Assembly (NCBI GenBank): GCA_035913415.1
Contig: JAMIIV010000217.1
Location: forward strand, 15,365 to 79,364
Source: UBA5070 sp035913415
GTDB taxonomy: Bacteria > Fibrobacterota > Fibrobacteria > UBA5070
DNA: 64,000 nucleotides
Direction: 5' to 3'
Below are positions 8,095 to 16,373 of the stretch, piece after piece. A model generated the notes under the pieces. That model saw only the letters and a program-made list of their open reading frames with translations. It ran no database searches and was not told where the DNA came from. Every line of letters begins with the position of its first letter. The first letter of the stretch is position 1. The position numbers and the translations under genes were made by a program.

Positions 8095-9359
8095 CGAATT
8101 CCCGCTTCTTCGGCGTGAATTTTCCAGCCGGGGACCTCGCGGCGCAACAACACCCGCTTGCGGGTGGCCAGCCGGGTGTCACCAGCGGTGTAGAGCTGGC
8201 GGAAAACGACTTCGGCGTCCCCGGAGGGCAGGGTCCGAATCCGAGGATCCTGGATGACAATCCGGATCGAATCGGCGATTCCCAACCGCTCGCGGCGTTT
8301 CGCCTCCCAGGCCTCGCGCCCCTCGGCGGGCAGGAACGCCTCGGAGTAGAAGGACAGGTAGGTGTCGACATCGCGGCGCGACCAAGCGTCGGCCCAGTTT
8401 TCGAGCATCACCAGCGGCGAACCGGACGCCGTGCCCGTGAGCATGTCCCCCGATCCGACCGACGCGACCCGGCGTCCATCCTGATCGGCGCGCAAACGCG
8501 CGGCCTCGGAGGTTCTGCGTTCGGCCTCGCGACGCGCCTGCAACCTCTCTTCCTCGACACGGGCCAAGGTCCTGCGAAGCGAGTCTCCTTCGGCCTCTCG
8601 GCGGGCGAGAATCCGGCGGAGGCTGTCCGCCTCGCGGCTACGCTCCTGCAACAGACCGCGGAGTCTCGTCCCCTCGCCATCCCGATGGGCAACGATCCGT
8701 TGGAGACTGTCCGAACGGCGTTGCAGCAGCCCGTTGGCGGCCGTCAAGGCGTCTTGCCCCTTTTGCGCACGCGCTTCGCGCTCCCGGATCCTCTCGAGAA
8801 GAGTCTTTCCGGTCGCAAGCTCCTTGAGGGTGCTGTCCAGGACCGCACCTTGGGCAAGTTGCAGCCGCTCCAAGGAATCGCGCTGGCGCGCCAGTCGCGC
8901 CGAGGATCGCCGGAGGGAATCCGCTTCGCGCAGGCCCCGGGTCGTGTCGACGGCTGCCACGAGGGTCCGCACCAACTCGAGGCGAGGACCCGGTTGTGCG
9001 GAATCCGGGGTGGCCAGAGCCGACTCGTAGGCCTGTCTCGCCAAACGCCCCACCACCCGGTCCAGATTGCGCAGGGCGACTTGGGTGGCTTGGCGACACT
9101 CCAGCGCCTTGCGCAAGGCTTGTCGCGCGGCATCGAGATCGCCGCGGGCCGCCTCCAGCGCCGCGAGATTGTTCCAGCCCTCCGAGAGATCGGGATGGCG
9201 CTCCAGCAAAATCCGGTAGGACGCGATGGCTTCCGTGGTCCGCCCACGATCAGCCAGGGAGAGAGCGGACAGGAAGTCTTGGCGAGGGTCGGAGACTTTT
9301 GTCCATCCAGGCCTGGCCAAAATTCCACACACCACCAACAGGAGGATTCGGTTACCCAT
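8091..9359 (-). CDS. Secreted TPR/coiled-coil protein with Cds6-like tail
   Basis: A 422-residue exported protein. The signal peptide is MGNRILLLVVCGILARPGWT. Residues about 25-110 form two or three TPR-like units (ALSLADRGRTTEAIASYRILLERHP). A long Arg/Glu/Leu coiled coil with repeated DSLRR segments spans about 150-310. The last 110 residues are an NTF2-like domain homologous to the tail of the L,D-transpeptidase encoded downstream. Start ATG 9359 is chosen for the signal peptide; the frame is open 63 bases further upstream. Coupling to the transpeptidase gene suggests it scaffolds or regulates that enzyme at the cell wall. Confidence 0.85.
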   Translation of the reverse strand: MGNRILLLVVCGILARPGWTKVSDPRQDFLSALSLADRGRTTEAIASYRILLERHPDLSEGWNNLAALEAARGDLDAARQALRKALECRQATQVALRNLDRVVGRLARQAYESALATPDSAQPGPRLELVRTLVAAVDTTRGLREADSLRRSSARLARQRDSLERLQLAQGAVLDSTLKELATGKTLLERIREREARAQKGQDALTAANGLLQRRSDSLQRIVAHRDGEGTRLRGLLQERSREADSLRRILARREAEGDSLRRTLARVEEERLQARREAERRTSEAARLRADQDGRRVASVGSGDMLTGTASGSPLVMLENWADAWSRRDVDTYLSFYSEAFLPAEGREAWEAKRRERLGIADSIRIVIQDPRIRTLPSGDAEVVFRQLYTAGDTRLATRKRVLLRREVPGWKIHAEEAGIR

Positions 9360-9488
9360 CACGCTTTCTTGGCCCCCCACGGAAGTCGAAGCGATGAAAG
9401 ATGGATTTCGATAGGTATCCATGGCCAGTCGATTTTATCCCTATCCATGAGCACACGGCAAGCGGAGATTTTCCGAACGGTTTCCATC

Positions 9489-9854
9489 TCAGGCCGTTTC
9501 ACGAGCACCAACACCCTCGCGCCTTGCCACGACCTGGGTCAGGAAGCCTTCCCCCCACGTCGACAAGGCGTCCAGCAAGGGGGAGAGCGATGCTCCCAAC
9601 TGGGTCAGCGAATATTCCACGCGCGGCGGGACCTCGGGGTAGACCCGACGATAGACGATTCCATCGCGCTCCAACTCACGCAACTGCTGGGTGAGCATCT
9701 TCTGCGTCACACCGGAAAGAAGGCGTGACAGCTCCCCAAAGCGCAGCGTGCCTCGTCGCAGATGCCACAAGATGGGGACTTTCCAACGCCCCCCGATGAC
9801 CGCGAGGGCCGCTTCTGTCGGGCATTCCGTGACTCTGCCGTCGTCCGCTTCCAT
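9489..9854 (-). CDS. HxlR-type transcriptional regulator
   Basis: A 121-residue winged-helix protein of the HxlR family, which usually responds to aldehydes, quinones or disulfide stress. CPTEAALAVIGGRWKVPILWHL is the family N-terminus, with Cys11 in the position used for redox sensing in YodB/HypR-like members. LRFGELSRLL and the recognition helix TQKMLTQQLRELE follow. It is transcribed away from the YceI gene across a 118-base gap that holds a GTACT/AGTAC inverted repeat, so it probably controls that gene and itself. Confidence 0.93.
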   Translation of the reverse strand: MEADDGRVTECPTEAALAVIGGRWKVPILWHLRRGTLRFGELSRLLSGVTQKMLTQQLRELERDGIVYRRVYPEVPPRVEYSLTQLGASLSPLLDALSTWGEGFLTQVVARREGVGARETA

Positions 9855-9869
9855 GGTATCAATTTAGAT

Positions 9870-9894
9870 AGTACCTAACAATTTCGACAGTACT
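9870..9894. promoter_or_regulatory. Possible HxlR operator between divergent genes
   Basis: AGTAC at 9870-9874 and GTACT at 9890-9894 form a dyad centred in the divergent HxlR/YceI promoter region. HxlR regulators commonly bind dyads containing GTAC-like half-sites beside their own gene. The arms are short, so chance is possible. Confidence 0.35.
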
Positions 9895-9972
9895 GGACTT
9901 CATGATCACAGCGTGGTAGCTTGATCCCCAAGGACATCAAGTCCCGTTCTCAACTTCACCAAGGACTGCATC

Positions 9973-10545
9973 ATGAAACTCTCGTCGCTCGCCTCGGTTG
10001 CCCTCGCACTGGCCATGGCCTCCACCTCCCAAGCCCAGACCTGGAACCACGACCTCGCCCATTCCGGAATCGCCTTCGAAGTCCGTCACATGGTGGTCTC
10101 GACCACGCGTGGCCAGTTCGATTCCTCCGTCGTCACCCTGACCGGCGATCCGTCCAAGCCAGCCACGCTGTCCGCGAAGGTCGTGATCCCGGTCGCCAGC
10201 ATCGATACCCGCAACGAAAAGCGCGACGAGCACCTCCGAGCCCCGGACTTCTTCGATGTGGCCAAGTATCCCGTCATCGAATTCCAGTCCACGAAGGTGA
10301 CCGGCAAGGGACGCAAACTCGTGATGCACGGTGACCTCACGATGAAGGGCGTGCGCAAGACGATCGCGATCCCCTTCACCCTCAGCGGCCCGATCGAAGA
10401 CCCCTGGAAGAACACCCGGATCGGATTCGAAGGCGCGATCCAGATCGACCGCAAGGAATTCGGGGTGGGAAGCGATACCCCCGAGGCGATCGTCGGCGAG
10501 AAGATCGAAGTCAAGATCAGCTACGAAGGCATCCTGCAGAAGTGA
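9973..10545 (+). CDS. YceI family lipid-binding periplasmic protein
   Basis: A 190-residue YceI-type lipocalin-like beta barrel that binds long isoprenoid or amide lipids. A signal peptide (about residues 1-21, ending SQA) precedes the typical start WNHDLAHSGIAFEVRHM. The family motifs RDEHLRAPDFFDVAKYP and LTMKGVRKTI are intact. ATG 9973 follows a modest purine-rich leader. It is divergent from the HxlR regulator, a frequent pairing, and so is probably induced by the same stress signal. Confidence 0.95.
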   Translation: MKLSSLASVALALAMASTSQAQTWNHDLAHSGIAFEVRHMVVSTTRGQFDSSVVTLTGDPSKPATLSAKVVIPVASIDTRNEKRDEHLRAPDFFDVAKYPVIEFQSTKVTGKGRKLVMHGDLTMKGVRKTIAIPFTLSGPIEDPWKNTRIGFEGAIQIDRKEFGVGSDTPEAIVGEKIEVKISYEGILQK

Positions 10546-10708
10546 CGACCCAGCTCCTTCGACGCCCATGTCGGGGGAGCAGCTCCAGTCCTGCGTAGTG
10601 TACCGCAAATGCCGGTACCACCACCGCACCCCACGCTCCACACCATCCTTCAGCCTCCCGCGTCGGAATCCATCAGAACAATTCTGATGCCCCCCGCGAG
10701 CTTCAGGG

Positions 10709-11227
10709 TCACTCAAACCAGAGATCGTACCGCGGCAGGGTTTCCAGCCGGTGCACCGTCATGGTGGCCTTGAGGGTGCGGTCGGCGAAATCATCGATGT
10801 TGTCGAAGTAGAGTTCGACGACGGTCTTCTTCATGCGCTCCAGGTGCTCGGCGGCGATCTGATAGCCACGAGGAACCTGGACCTGGAACTTCTTCTGCCT
10901 GTAGTAGACCTTGATCTTGCTCGACTCGCCTTCGACGACTTCCAGAAGCGGAGTCTCCAGGCGGGAGAAGTCGGTGCGACCGCAAATCGCCTCGATCTGC
11001 TGGAGCAGCTCGGCGAACTCCGACTTTCGTACCCGAAACAGGTATTTCCAAGACTGGATCTCGATGCGGGTCTGCTCAGCGGCCTTGGCCGTGGCCACTC
11101 CCGCGAGACGAAAATCGTCGTACACGCTCTTGATGAGGCGCGTGACGTCCGCCGTCAGATCGGAGTCGTAGTTCTTGGGGTCGATGAATGTGTTGATCCG
11201 CTTCCGGACCTGGTCCTTGTCGCTCAT
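10709..11227 (-). CDS. Conserved-looking cytoplasmic protein, function unknown
   Basis: A 172-residue soluble protein without signal peptide or membrane segment. It starts MSDKDQVRKRINTFIDPKNYDSD and is mixed alpha/beta, with charged amphipathic helices and a C-terminal part rich in beta strands. I do not recognise its family. ATG 11227 is chosen because the extra upstream frame is not protein-like. It is divergent from the fructosamine-kinase-like gene. Confidence 0.75.
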   Translation of the reverse strand: MSDKDQVRKRINTFIDPKNYDSDLTADVTRLIKSVYDDFRLAGVATAKAAEQTRIEIQSWKYLFRVRKSEFAELLQQIEAICGRTDFSRLETPLLEVVEGESSKIKVYYRQKKFQVQVPRGYQIAAEHLERMKKTVVELYFDNIDDFADRTLKATMTVHRLETLPRYDLWFE

Positions 11228-11275
11228 GTCTCCGGATTCCTGCGCGGGGTGATTGGCGGAAATATACTTCGTCGC

Positions 11276-12124
11276 GTGCACATCCAGATCGAAACCATTC
11301 TGTCGTCGCTTCGACCCGGTCGATTCCAATGGATTCCGCTCTCCAGTTCATCCAGCATGCCGGTGCACCGCATCAGTTGGAACGACGGCCACTCGGTGGT
11401 GCTCAAGCACGCATCGGCCTCCGACGATCCCCGTCGGCTGCCCGCCGAGGCGGCCGCACTCGATGCGCTGCGGGTTCCCGACGGTCCGCGAATCCCCCGC
11501 ATCCTCGATGTGGCCCCCACCCATCTGATCCTCGAAGACCTCGGCCAGGGCCATGTCCCCGGAGGAGCATTCTGGGACGATCTCGCCGACGGCCTGGCCT
11601 GCATCCATTCGGTTCGAGGCCCGGCCTTCGGATTCCATGGCCCCACCTGGCTAGGGGAGACAGAACTCGACAACCGATGGACCGACGACGGATGGGCGTT
11701 CCACGCGGCCCGCCGACTGCGGCCGCTGCTGCAACAGGCATTCGACAAGGGACATCTGGACCGCACCGCACTGCGCAAAGGCGAGCGTCTCGCCGACACG
11801 CTCCGCGAGCGAATCCCCGAAGCCCCCCCCGTGCTGGTCCACGGCGACCTGTGGGCAGGAAACGTCCTGGCCGATGCCTTCGGCAGGCCCTGCTTGATCG
11901 ATCCCGCCACGCACTACGGTTGGGCGGAAGCCGACTTGGCGATGATCGACCTGTTCGGTGGTTTCCCGTCGTCGTTCCTGCGTCGCGCCGGAGCCGCGTC
12001 CGGGCTGGACCCGACTTGGATGCGACGCATTCCCCTGTACAACCTGATCCATCTGCTGAACCATCTCGTCCTGTTCGGGGCAAAATGGAAAGCCCAGGTC
12101 GAGGAAGTCCTCGATCTGGGCTGA
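11276..12124 (+). CDS. Fructosamine kinase/aminoglycoside phosphotransferase-like protein
   Basis: A kinase-fold protein of the fructosamine-3-kinase/APH superfamily; the family phosphorylates ketoamines on glycated proteins to trigger deglycation. The Brenner-type catalytic motif VLVHGDLWAGN with CLIDPATHYG after it, and the nucleotide-binding lysine in VVLKHA, are present. ATG 11357 would cut off the beta strands before that lysine. GTG 11276 adds 27 residues, including WIPLSSSSSMPVHRI, which fits the family's N-terminal glycine/serine loop and brings the length to 282, near the usual 285-290; another in-frame GTG lies at 11249. No strong ribosome binding site distinguishes them. Confidence 0.85.
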   Translation: MHIQIETILSSLRPGRFQWIPLSSSSSMPVHRISWNDGHSVVLKHASASDDPRRLPAEAAALDALRVPDGPRIPRILDVAPTHLILEDLGQGHVPGGAFWDDLADGLACIHSVRGPAFGFHGPTWLGETELDNRWTDDGWAFHAARRLRPLLQQAFDKGHLDRTALRKGERLADTLRERIPEAPPVLVHGDLWAGNVLADAFGRPCLIDPATHYGWAEADLAMIDLFGGFPSSFLRRAGAASGLDPTWMRRIPLYNLIHLLNHLVLFGAKWKAQVEEVLDLG

Positions 12125-12207
12125 TGTCCGTGCTCCCCCGGTGAGGGGAGCCGCGGATGGCGCCTTTTCGCAAAGAGGCGCTCAGGGCTCGCGAATCGAA
12201 GTCGGGA

Positions 12208-12681
12208 TCAGAGCGCGAGGGATCCCGAGAACCAGACGGCCTCGGCCACGCGAGCGGTCTTTTCGCCAAAGGGCAGGAATTCCGCACGCACGGGGTCGAG
12301 AAGGTCGCCTCCTTCGAAGAAAATCGTCGTGATTCCCGACTCGACGCCCCCTTCGCCTTCGTAGTAGAACCGAACCCGGTCCTTCTCGAACTCCACCACG
12401 CAGATGGCGGTCCCGACAAGGCGCTCCTGCTCGAGAAGCCCGTGTTCCAGCGTTCCGACCTCGTTCTGGAAGGTCAACGTGACCGCCCAGTCGAAGACGT
12501 CTTCACGACAATCGTCGCCCCAATCGATGTGCAGGGACAGATCGGAACCTGCCGTACCCAGCTTCTGCAGAACGTACTGCCACGAGAACAGTTGGATGTC
12601 GTCGCCTTCCGCCACCACGATGCCCGCGGAGATGATCTTGAGCGAAACCTCGGTGGAGGCTGTGGTCGTCTTGCGTGCCAT
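12208..12681 (-). CDS. Hypothetical protein
   Basis: A 157-residue soluble, acidic protein (MARKTTTASTEVSLKII) that I do not recognise. It has alternating beta strands and no signal peptide, membrane segment or catalytic motif that I can name. Start ATG 12681. The leader upstream carries a 7-bp dyad at 12782-12800, which could be its operator. It converges with the fructosamine-kinase-like gene. Confidence 0.7.
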   Translation of the reverse strand: MARKTTTASTEVSLKIISAGIVVAEGDDIQLFSWQYVLQKLGTAGSDLSLHIDWGDDCREDVFDWAVTLTFQNEVGTLEHGLLEQERLVGTAICVVEFEKDRVRFYYEGEGGVESGITTIFFEGGDLLDPVRAEFLPFGEKTARVAEAVWFSGSLAL

Positions 12682-12781
12682 GGAATGTGCGCCCCTTGGG
12701 ATAAGCCGGAACCCGGCGATGGAAGGACCCTCCCGCGCTGGAAGGCCGAGCCAGCAAGGTAGACTCCCGCCGCCCGCAATC

Positions 12782-12800
12782 TGTGTAGCATCACTACACA
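12782..12800. promoter_or_regulatory. Perfect 7-bp dyad, possible operator
   Basis: TGTGTAG and CTACACA flank a 5-base spacer. The dyad lies about 100 bases upstream of the gene ending at 12681 on the minus strand and just upstream of the small plus-strand ORF/terminator unit at 12837-12979. It could serve either. Confidence 0.45.
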
Positions 12801-12836
12801 CTTAAGACAATTCCCTCGAGACGAAAAGGAGATCCA

Positions 12837-12884
12837 ATGCCATCTTGTATCCACGGCTGGATCCGGGCGAGGAACCCAGCCTGA
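12837..12884 (+). CDS. 15-codon leader-like ORF
   Basis: A short reading frame of 15 residues (MPSCIHGWIRARNPA) with a textbook ribosome binding site AAGGAG at 12826-12831, five bases before ATG. It lies between a dyad and a strong rho-independent terminator 60 bases downstream. The set-up resembles an attenuation leader or the 5' part of a short RNA, but no plus-strand gene follows for 1.7 kb. It could be chance. Confidence 0.3.
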   Translation: MPSCIHGWIRARNPA

Positions 12885-12946
12885 TCGTGCGATCCAGATG
12901 TCCGAACCCGCGGGTGAGTGGGTATGGGCGGATCGCCGAATCCGTG

Positions 12947-12979
12947 TCTGCCGGGGTTTACCCCGGCAGACCTTTTTTT
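12947..12979 (+). terminator. Strong rho-independent terminator without an obvious gene
   Basis: A perfect 10-bp G/C-rich stem (TCTGCCGGGG / CCCCGGCAGA) with a TTTA loop, followed by CC and seven T residues. It is oriented for the plus strand, where the only upstream candidates are the 15-codon ORF and an uncharacterised transcript. Confidence 0.85.
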
Positions 12980-13366
12980 ATCCCTTCGCGGCTTGTTTCG
13001 GTACGCGAACCCTGGAAACAAGCAGCCGGAGTTTCCTCCTGGCCCCCACCGCCCCTGAGTCTCCAGGAGTGACGTCACGATCTTCCAGGCAAGCTTGTGG
13101 CCCGGAACATCGGGATGCAACCCACGCCAGAGAAGCCCGAAGTCCTGAAGGGAACCGCGACCGCAATAGCCCCCCCCCTATCCCGCATTTTCCGTGGCAC
13201 CAGGGACCTAGCCAATCCGCGGGCCTTGTCCTACTTTTTCCTACAAGAGGAGGATCTTCTGGAGTTTACTCTGGCAGGTCGAAGGTCAGACAGGCTCTGG
13301 CAGCGGGGATATAAGCAATCGGGGAATGCAACCGCCATCCAGTCTGACCCTCCTCGCCCCTTTGGT
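12980..13366. other. No gene recognised
   Basis: I see no convincing gene between the terminator at 12947-12979 and the hairpin at 13367-13394. The open frames have biased but unstructured compositions. Confidence 0.45.
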
Positions 13367-13394
13367 GACGGCCTCCCCTCTGCGGGAGGCCGTC
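13367..13394 (-). terminator. Hairpin after the saccharopine-dehydrogenase-like gene
   Basis: A perfect 11-bp stem (GACGGCCTCCC / GGGAGGCCGTC) with a 6-base loop, beginning six bases past the minus-strand stop at 13400. There is no strong U-tract, but position and stability fit a terminator. Confidence 0.6.
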
Positions 13395-13399
13395 GCGTT

Positions 13400-14401
13400 T
13401 CAGCACCCGGGGTGCAAACCGATCAGCGGGGCGAGTCTGGCCCCGAGTGCGGCCAAAGGCGTGTGGACGCCTCCAGGAATGCGCCCGCAGCGCAATGCTT
13501 CCACCAGTCCCAACACGACCCTCACCTGCACTTCCAGCGCATCCCGGATGGCGAGGCTCGCCTCCTTCAGGTGCCCCTGACCACATTGGACCCGACCGGT
13601 GGCGGTCAATCGCCGCCACCCTGGCGGACCGAAGCGGTGCACACAATGTTCAATGCGACTCGCCGCCACCGGGCGATCGGCCAAGGCACGTCGCATCCGC
13701 GGCGAGCGCAACAAAACGGGGAGTTCGACCAAGGCATCGACATCCAAGCGCCGCCGAGCATGCTCGCCGTCGGCGAGATCGGCACGCCAGGGATACGCGT
13801 GCAATCGCCCTGTTGCAACTCGATCGGCAACCCCGTCGACCAGCTCCCCCTTGCGAACACACCACCCCGCTTCGGTGGCTCCCGACCGCCACCAGCGCAG
13901 GTCGATGCCCGCCAAACGGGGATCGGGCCCGTGGGTGCTGAGCGTGAGCGAGGCGGCATCGGGAAGGAGATCGTGCAGATGCGCGGACAGGAGGCTCGCG
14001 GTGACCGAGGCTGCTCCCGCGGACGCGATCCAGGGGATGCCCCCGGATTCCAGAATCTCCGCATGGCGACGCAACGCCAGGTGCTCAGGCAACTGGTCGG
14101 AGAGGTCCACCAGTGCGCACCCTTGCCGCAGACAGGCATGCCCCAGTCGCTCCAACGACGCCAAGTCCAGACGACCCGCCTGGACAACGAGCTCCACCCC
14201 CTGGAGCTGTCGGCGGATCTTCTCCTCGTCCCGCAAATCGAGTGCACGATGCCCTAGACGGTGGCTCCTCGCCAAATGGAGCTCGGCCGCACTCAACGCA
14301 CCCACCACAGGTGGATGCCCACCTGCCAGGGCGGCGCGAAGCACCGCTCCTCCGATACCGGAGCGACTGCCGATCAGGAGCCATCGGAACGAACGATCCA
14401 A
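13400..14401 (-). CDS. Saccharopine dehydrogenase-like NAD(P)-binding protein
   Basis: A 333-residue protein with an N-terminal Rossmann fold (WLLIGSRSGIGGAVLRAAL, a variant GxxGxGG loop), the second strand VVGALSAAEL, DLRD after it, and VDLSDQLPEH and GIPWIASAGA, which match the saccharopine dehydrogenase/trans-enoyl-reductase group. The C-terminal half is a divergent substrate domain. Substrate unknown. The start is TTG 14401, supported by GGAGG six or seven bases upstream. It stands alone, divergent from flgH across a 286-base gap. Confidence 0.8.
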   Translation of the reverse strand: MDRSFRWLLIGSRSGIGGAVLRAALAGGHPPVVGALSAAELHLARSHRLGHRALDLRDEEKIRRQLQGVELVVQAGRLDLASLERLGHACLRQGCALVDLSDQLPEHLALRRHAEILESGGIPWIASAGAASVTASLLSAHLHDLLPDAASLTLSTHGPDPRLAGIDLRWWRSGATEAGWCVRKGELVDGVADRVATGRLHAYPWRADLADGEHARRRLDVDALVELPVLLRSPRMRRALADRPVAASRIEHCVHRFGPPGWRRLTATGRVQCGQGHLKEASLAIRDALEVQVRVVLGLVEALRCGRIPGGVHTPLAALGARLAPLIGLHPGC

Positions 14402-14618
14402 GGAAAGCCTCCATGCCTATCGCCCAACCGAGGGCGAAACCCGCCTTCGGCACGACCGATGGGTGAGCGTCGGTCCAAGTCTTCACCAAGCAAGGAACTC
14501 GCGCGAAACCAGGCAAGGGAGAACCTGCTGGGCAGAAAGCACCCTGCCCAGCTCGAGAAGGCTCGGCAATCCTCTCCGCAAGCCGCCCGAAAAGGCGCAA
14601 CCGCGGCGTTCCGCAGAT

Positions 14619-14635
14619 TTGGCACGGATTTGGAT
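14619..14635 (+). promoter_or_regulatory. Sigma-54-like promoter upstream of flgH (weak)
   Basis: TTGGCACG at 14619-14626 matches the sigma-54 minus-24 element. The minus-12 element is imperfect: GA stands where GC is expected at the correct 10-base distance. It lies about 50 bases upstream of flgH, a place where sigma-54 control would be reasonable for ring assembly genes. Confidence 0.35.
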
Positions 14636-14687
14636 TAAGGATCTCATCGAACGAAAACCTCCCACCTCAGACGACGGAGCCGATTCG

Positions 14688-15260
14688 ATGAACACCCATC
14701 TCGCCATCGCGCTGATCCCGATGCTCTCCGTCGCCTCCCTGGGTGAGCGCCTTCCCTCCGACTTCTCGCTCACCAGCGACCATCGCAGCCGCCGCGTCGA
14801 CGATGTCGTGACGGTGCTGGTGGAGGAAGACAACAACGCACGCAACACCGCGGCCACCAACACGCAGAGCACTTCGAAAGGCTCCGTGGGCATGCAGGCG
14901 GGTTCGGGTGTGCTGGGATTCCTGCCCGACGCCACCGCGAAATCCGAGCTGGACGCCGATTTCAAGGGCGCCGGCAACACGTCCCGCGCCGGCAGCATGC
15001 AAGCCGTGGTCAGCGCCCGCGTGGTGGAAGTCCTCCCCAACGGGACGCTGCGCGTCGAGGGAACCAAACAAGTGGTGATCAACGACGAGACCGAGATCCT
15101 GACCGTCGCGGGATTGCTGCGACCCGAGGACATATCCGCGGGGAACACGGTCCGTTCCGGACGCCTCGCCGACGCCAAGGTCACCTACAGCGGTCGCGGC
15201 TCCGACGCCGAAGCCGCACGGAAGGGCCCCATCGCCCGCTTCCTGGACTGGATCTTCTGA
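14688..15260 (+). CDS. flgH: Flagellar L-ring protein FlgH
   Basis: FlgH forms the outer-membrane L ring around the flagellar rod. The 190-residue protein carries the family core DDVVTVLVEEDNNARNTA, SARVVEVLPNGTLRVEG, LTVAGLLRPEDIS and DAKVTYSGRG. It is about 40 residues shorter than E. coli FlgH, and its signal peptide region (MNTHLAIALIPMLSVASLG) has no lipobox cysteine, so it may be a non-lipidated L-ring subunit. ATG 14688 is the natural start; the frame stays open upstream but without family sequence. It overlaps flgI by one base (TGATG), indicating coupled translation. Confidence 0.93.
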   Translation: MNTHLAIALIPMLSVASLGERLPSDFSLTSDHRSRRVDDVVTVLVEEDNNARNTAATNTQSTSKGSVGMQAGSGVLGFLPDATAKSELDADFKGAGNTSRAGSMQAVVSARVVEVLPNGTLRVEGTKQVVINDETEILTVAGLLRPEDISAGNTVRSGRLADAKVTYSGRGSDAEAARKGPIARFLDWIF

Positions 15261-16366
15261 TGCGCGCCGCGACTGGACACTTTCTGTCTACAGCCTTGGC
15301 GCTGGCCCTGGCCGGCACCGTCCGCGCCCAAGAGGTGCGCGTGAAGGACATGGCCGATGTCCAGGGCGTCAGCCGCACCCCCTTGGTGGGCTACGGCCTG
15401 GTCGTGGGCCTGGCCGGAACCGGCGACGGCAGCGGATCGGGCGTGGCCCTCCAGTCGACATTGAATCTGCTGCGCAACATGGGCCTGGAGGTCGACCGCA
15501 GCCAGATCCGCCAGCGCAACGTCGCGGCGGTGCTGGTCACCGCCGACCTGCCTCCCTTCGCCAAACCAGGCGGCCGCCTGGACGTGCACGTCAGCTCCAT
15601 GGGGGATGCCCGTTCCCTGACGGGCGGCGTGCTGCTGATGGCTCCCCTGAAAGGGCCCGACGGCGAACTGTACGCCGTCGCACAAGGCCCCCTCGGCACC
15701 GCCGGCGGATTCGACCGCAGCTCGTCGGGCGCAAGCCTGTCCCAAGGCCAGTCGGCCACCGGCATCATCCCCACCGGAGCGATCGTGCAGCGCGAAAACC
15801 TCCCGGTGCGACTCGACGACGGCCCTCTGCGCTTCTCGCTGCGCTCCCCCGACTTCACCGTCGCCAGCGCTCTGGCCCAAGCCATCGATGCCGAGTTCGG
15901 TGCCGGCACAGCCATCGCCGACGATGCCGGCTCGGTACGGTTTTCGGCCAAGGAGCCCCCCGGTGGTCGCTCGGCCCTGATCGCCCGGATCGAAAACCTG
16001 CGTGTGCGCATGGACCGACCCGCCAGGATCGTGATCAACGAACGGACCGGCACCATCGTCGCCGGATCCGACGTGCGCATCGCCGAAGTCGCCGTCACCC
16101 ACGGCTCGTTGACGATCAAGGTCGACCCGAACGTGCAGGTCAGCCAGCCCAACGCCTTCGCGGCCGGCTCCACCCGCACCACCACCAACCCCTCGATCCA
16201 GGCCGACGAGAAGCAGGACCAGCTCCGAGTGCTTCCGGCCTCCACCAACGTGGGCGAACTGGCCCGCGCCCTCAACACCCTCGGGGCGACGCCCCGCGAC
16301 CTGATCGCCATCCTGGAAGCCATCCAGAGATCCGGCGCCCTCCAGGCCGAGCTGGTCCTGATGTAG
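15260..16366 (+). CDS. flgI: Flagellar P-ring protein FlgI
   Basis: FlgI assembles the P ring in the peptidoglycan layer. It is 368 residues, the usual length. A signal peptide (to about residue 22, ending VRA) is followed by VRVKDMADVQGVSRTPLVGYGLVVGLAGTGDG (positions about 24-55), the family hallmark, and RNVAAVLVTADLPPF. The C-terminus LVRALNTLGATPRDLIAILEAI-like segment is intact. It lies directly after flgH, the standard order, and is followed seven bases later by a 46-codon ORF rather than flgJ. Confidence 0.97.
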   Translation: MRAATGHFLSTALALALAGTVRAQEVRVKDMADVQGVSRTPLVGYGLVVGLAGTGDGSGSGVALQSTLNLLRNMGLEVDRSQIRQRNVAAVLVTADLPPFAKPGGRLDVHVSSMGDARSLTGGVLLMAPLKGPDGELYAVAQGPLGTAGGFDRSSSGASLSQGQSATGIIPTGAIVQRENLPVRLDDGPLRFSLRSPDFTVASALAQAIDAEFGAGTAIADDAGSVRFSAKEPPGGRSALIARIENLRVRMDRPARIVINERTGTIVAGSDVRIAEVAVTHGSLTIKVDPNVQVSQPNAFAAGSTRTTTNPSIQADEKQDQLRVLPASTNVGELARALNTLGATPRDLIAILEAIQRSGALQAELVLM

Positions 16367-16373
16367 GCCCGCC

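Noticed and set aside
12898..13314. 138-codon plus-strand frame
   Set aside because: It reads through the strong terminator at 12947-12979 and has no protein-like features.
13097..14257. 386-codon plus-strand frame opposite the saccharopine-dehydrogenase-like gene
   Set aside because: The minus strand has a Rossmann fold, a strong ribosome binding site and a terminator; the plus frame has none.
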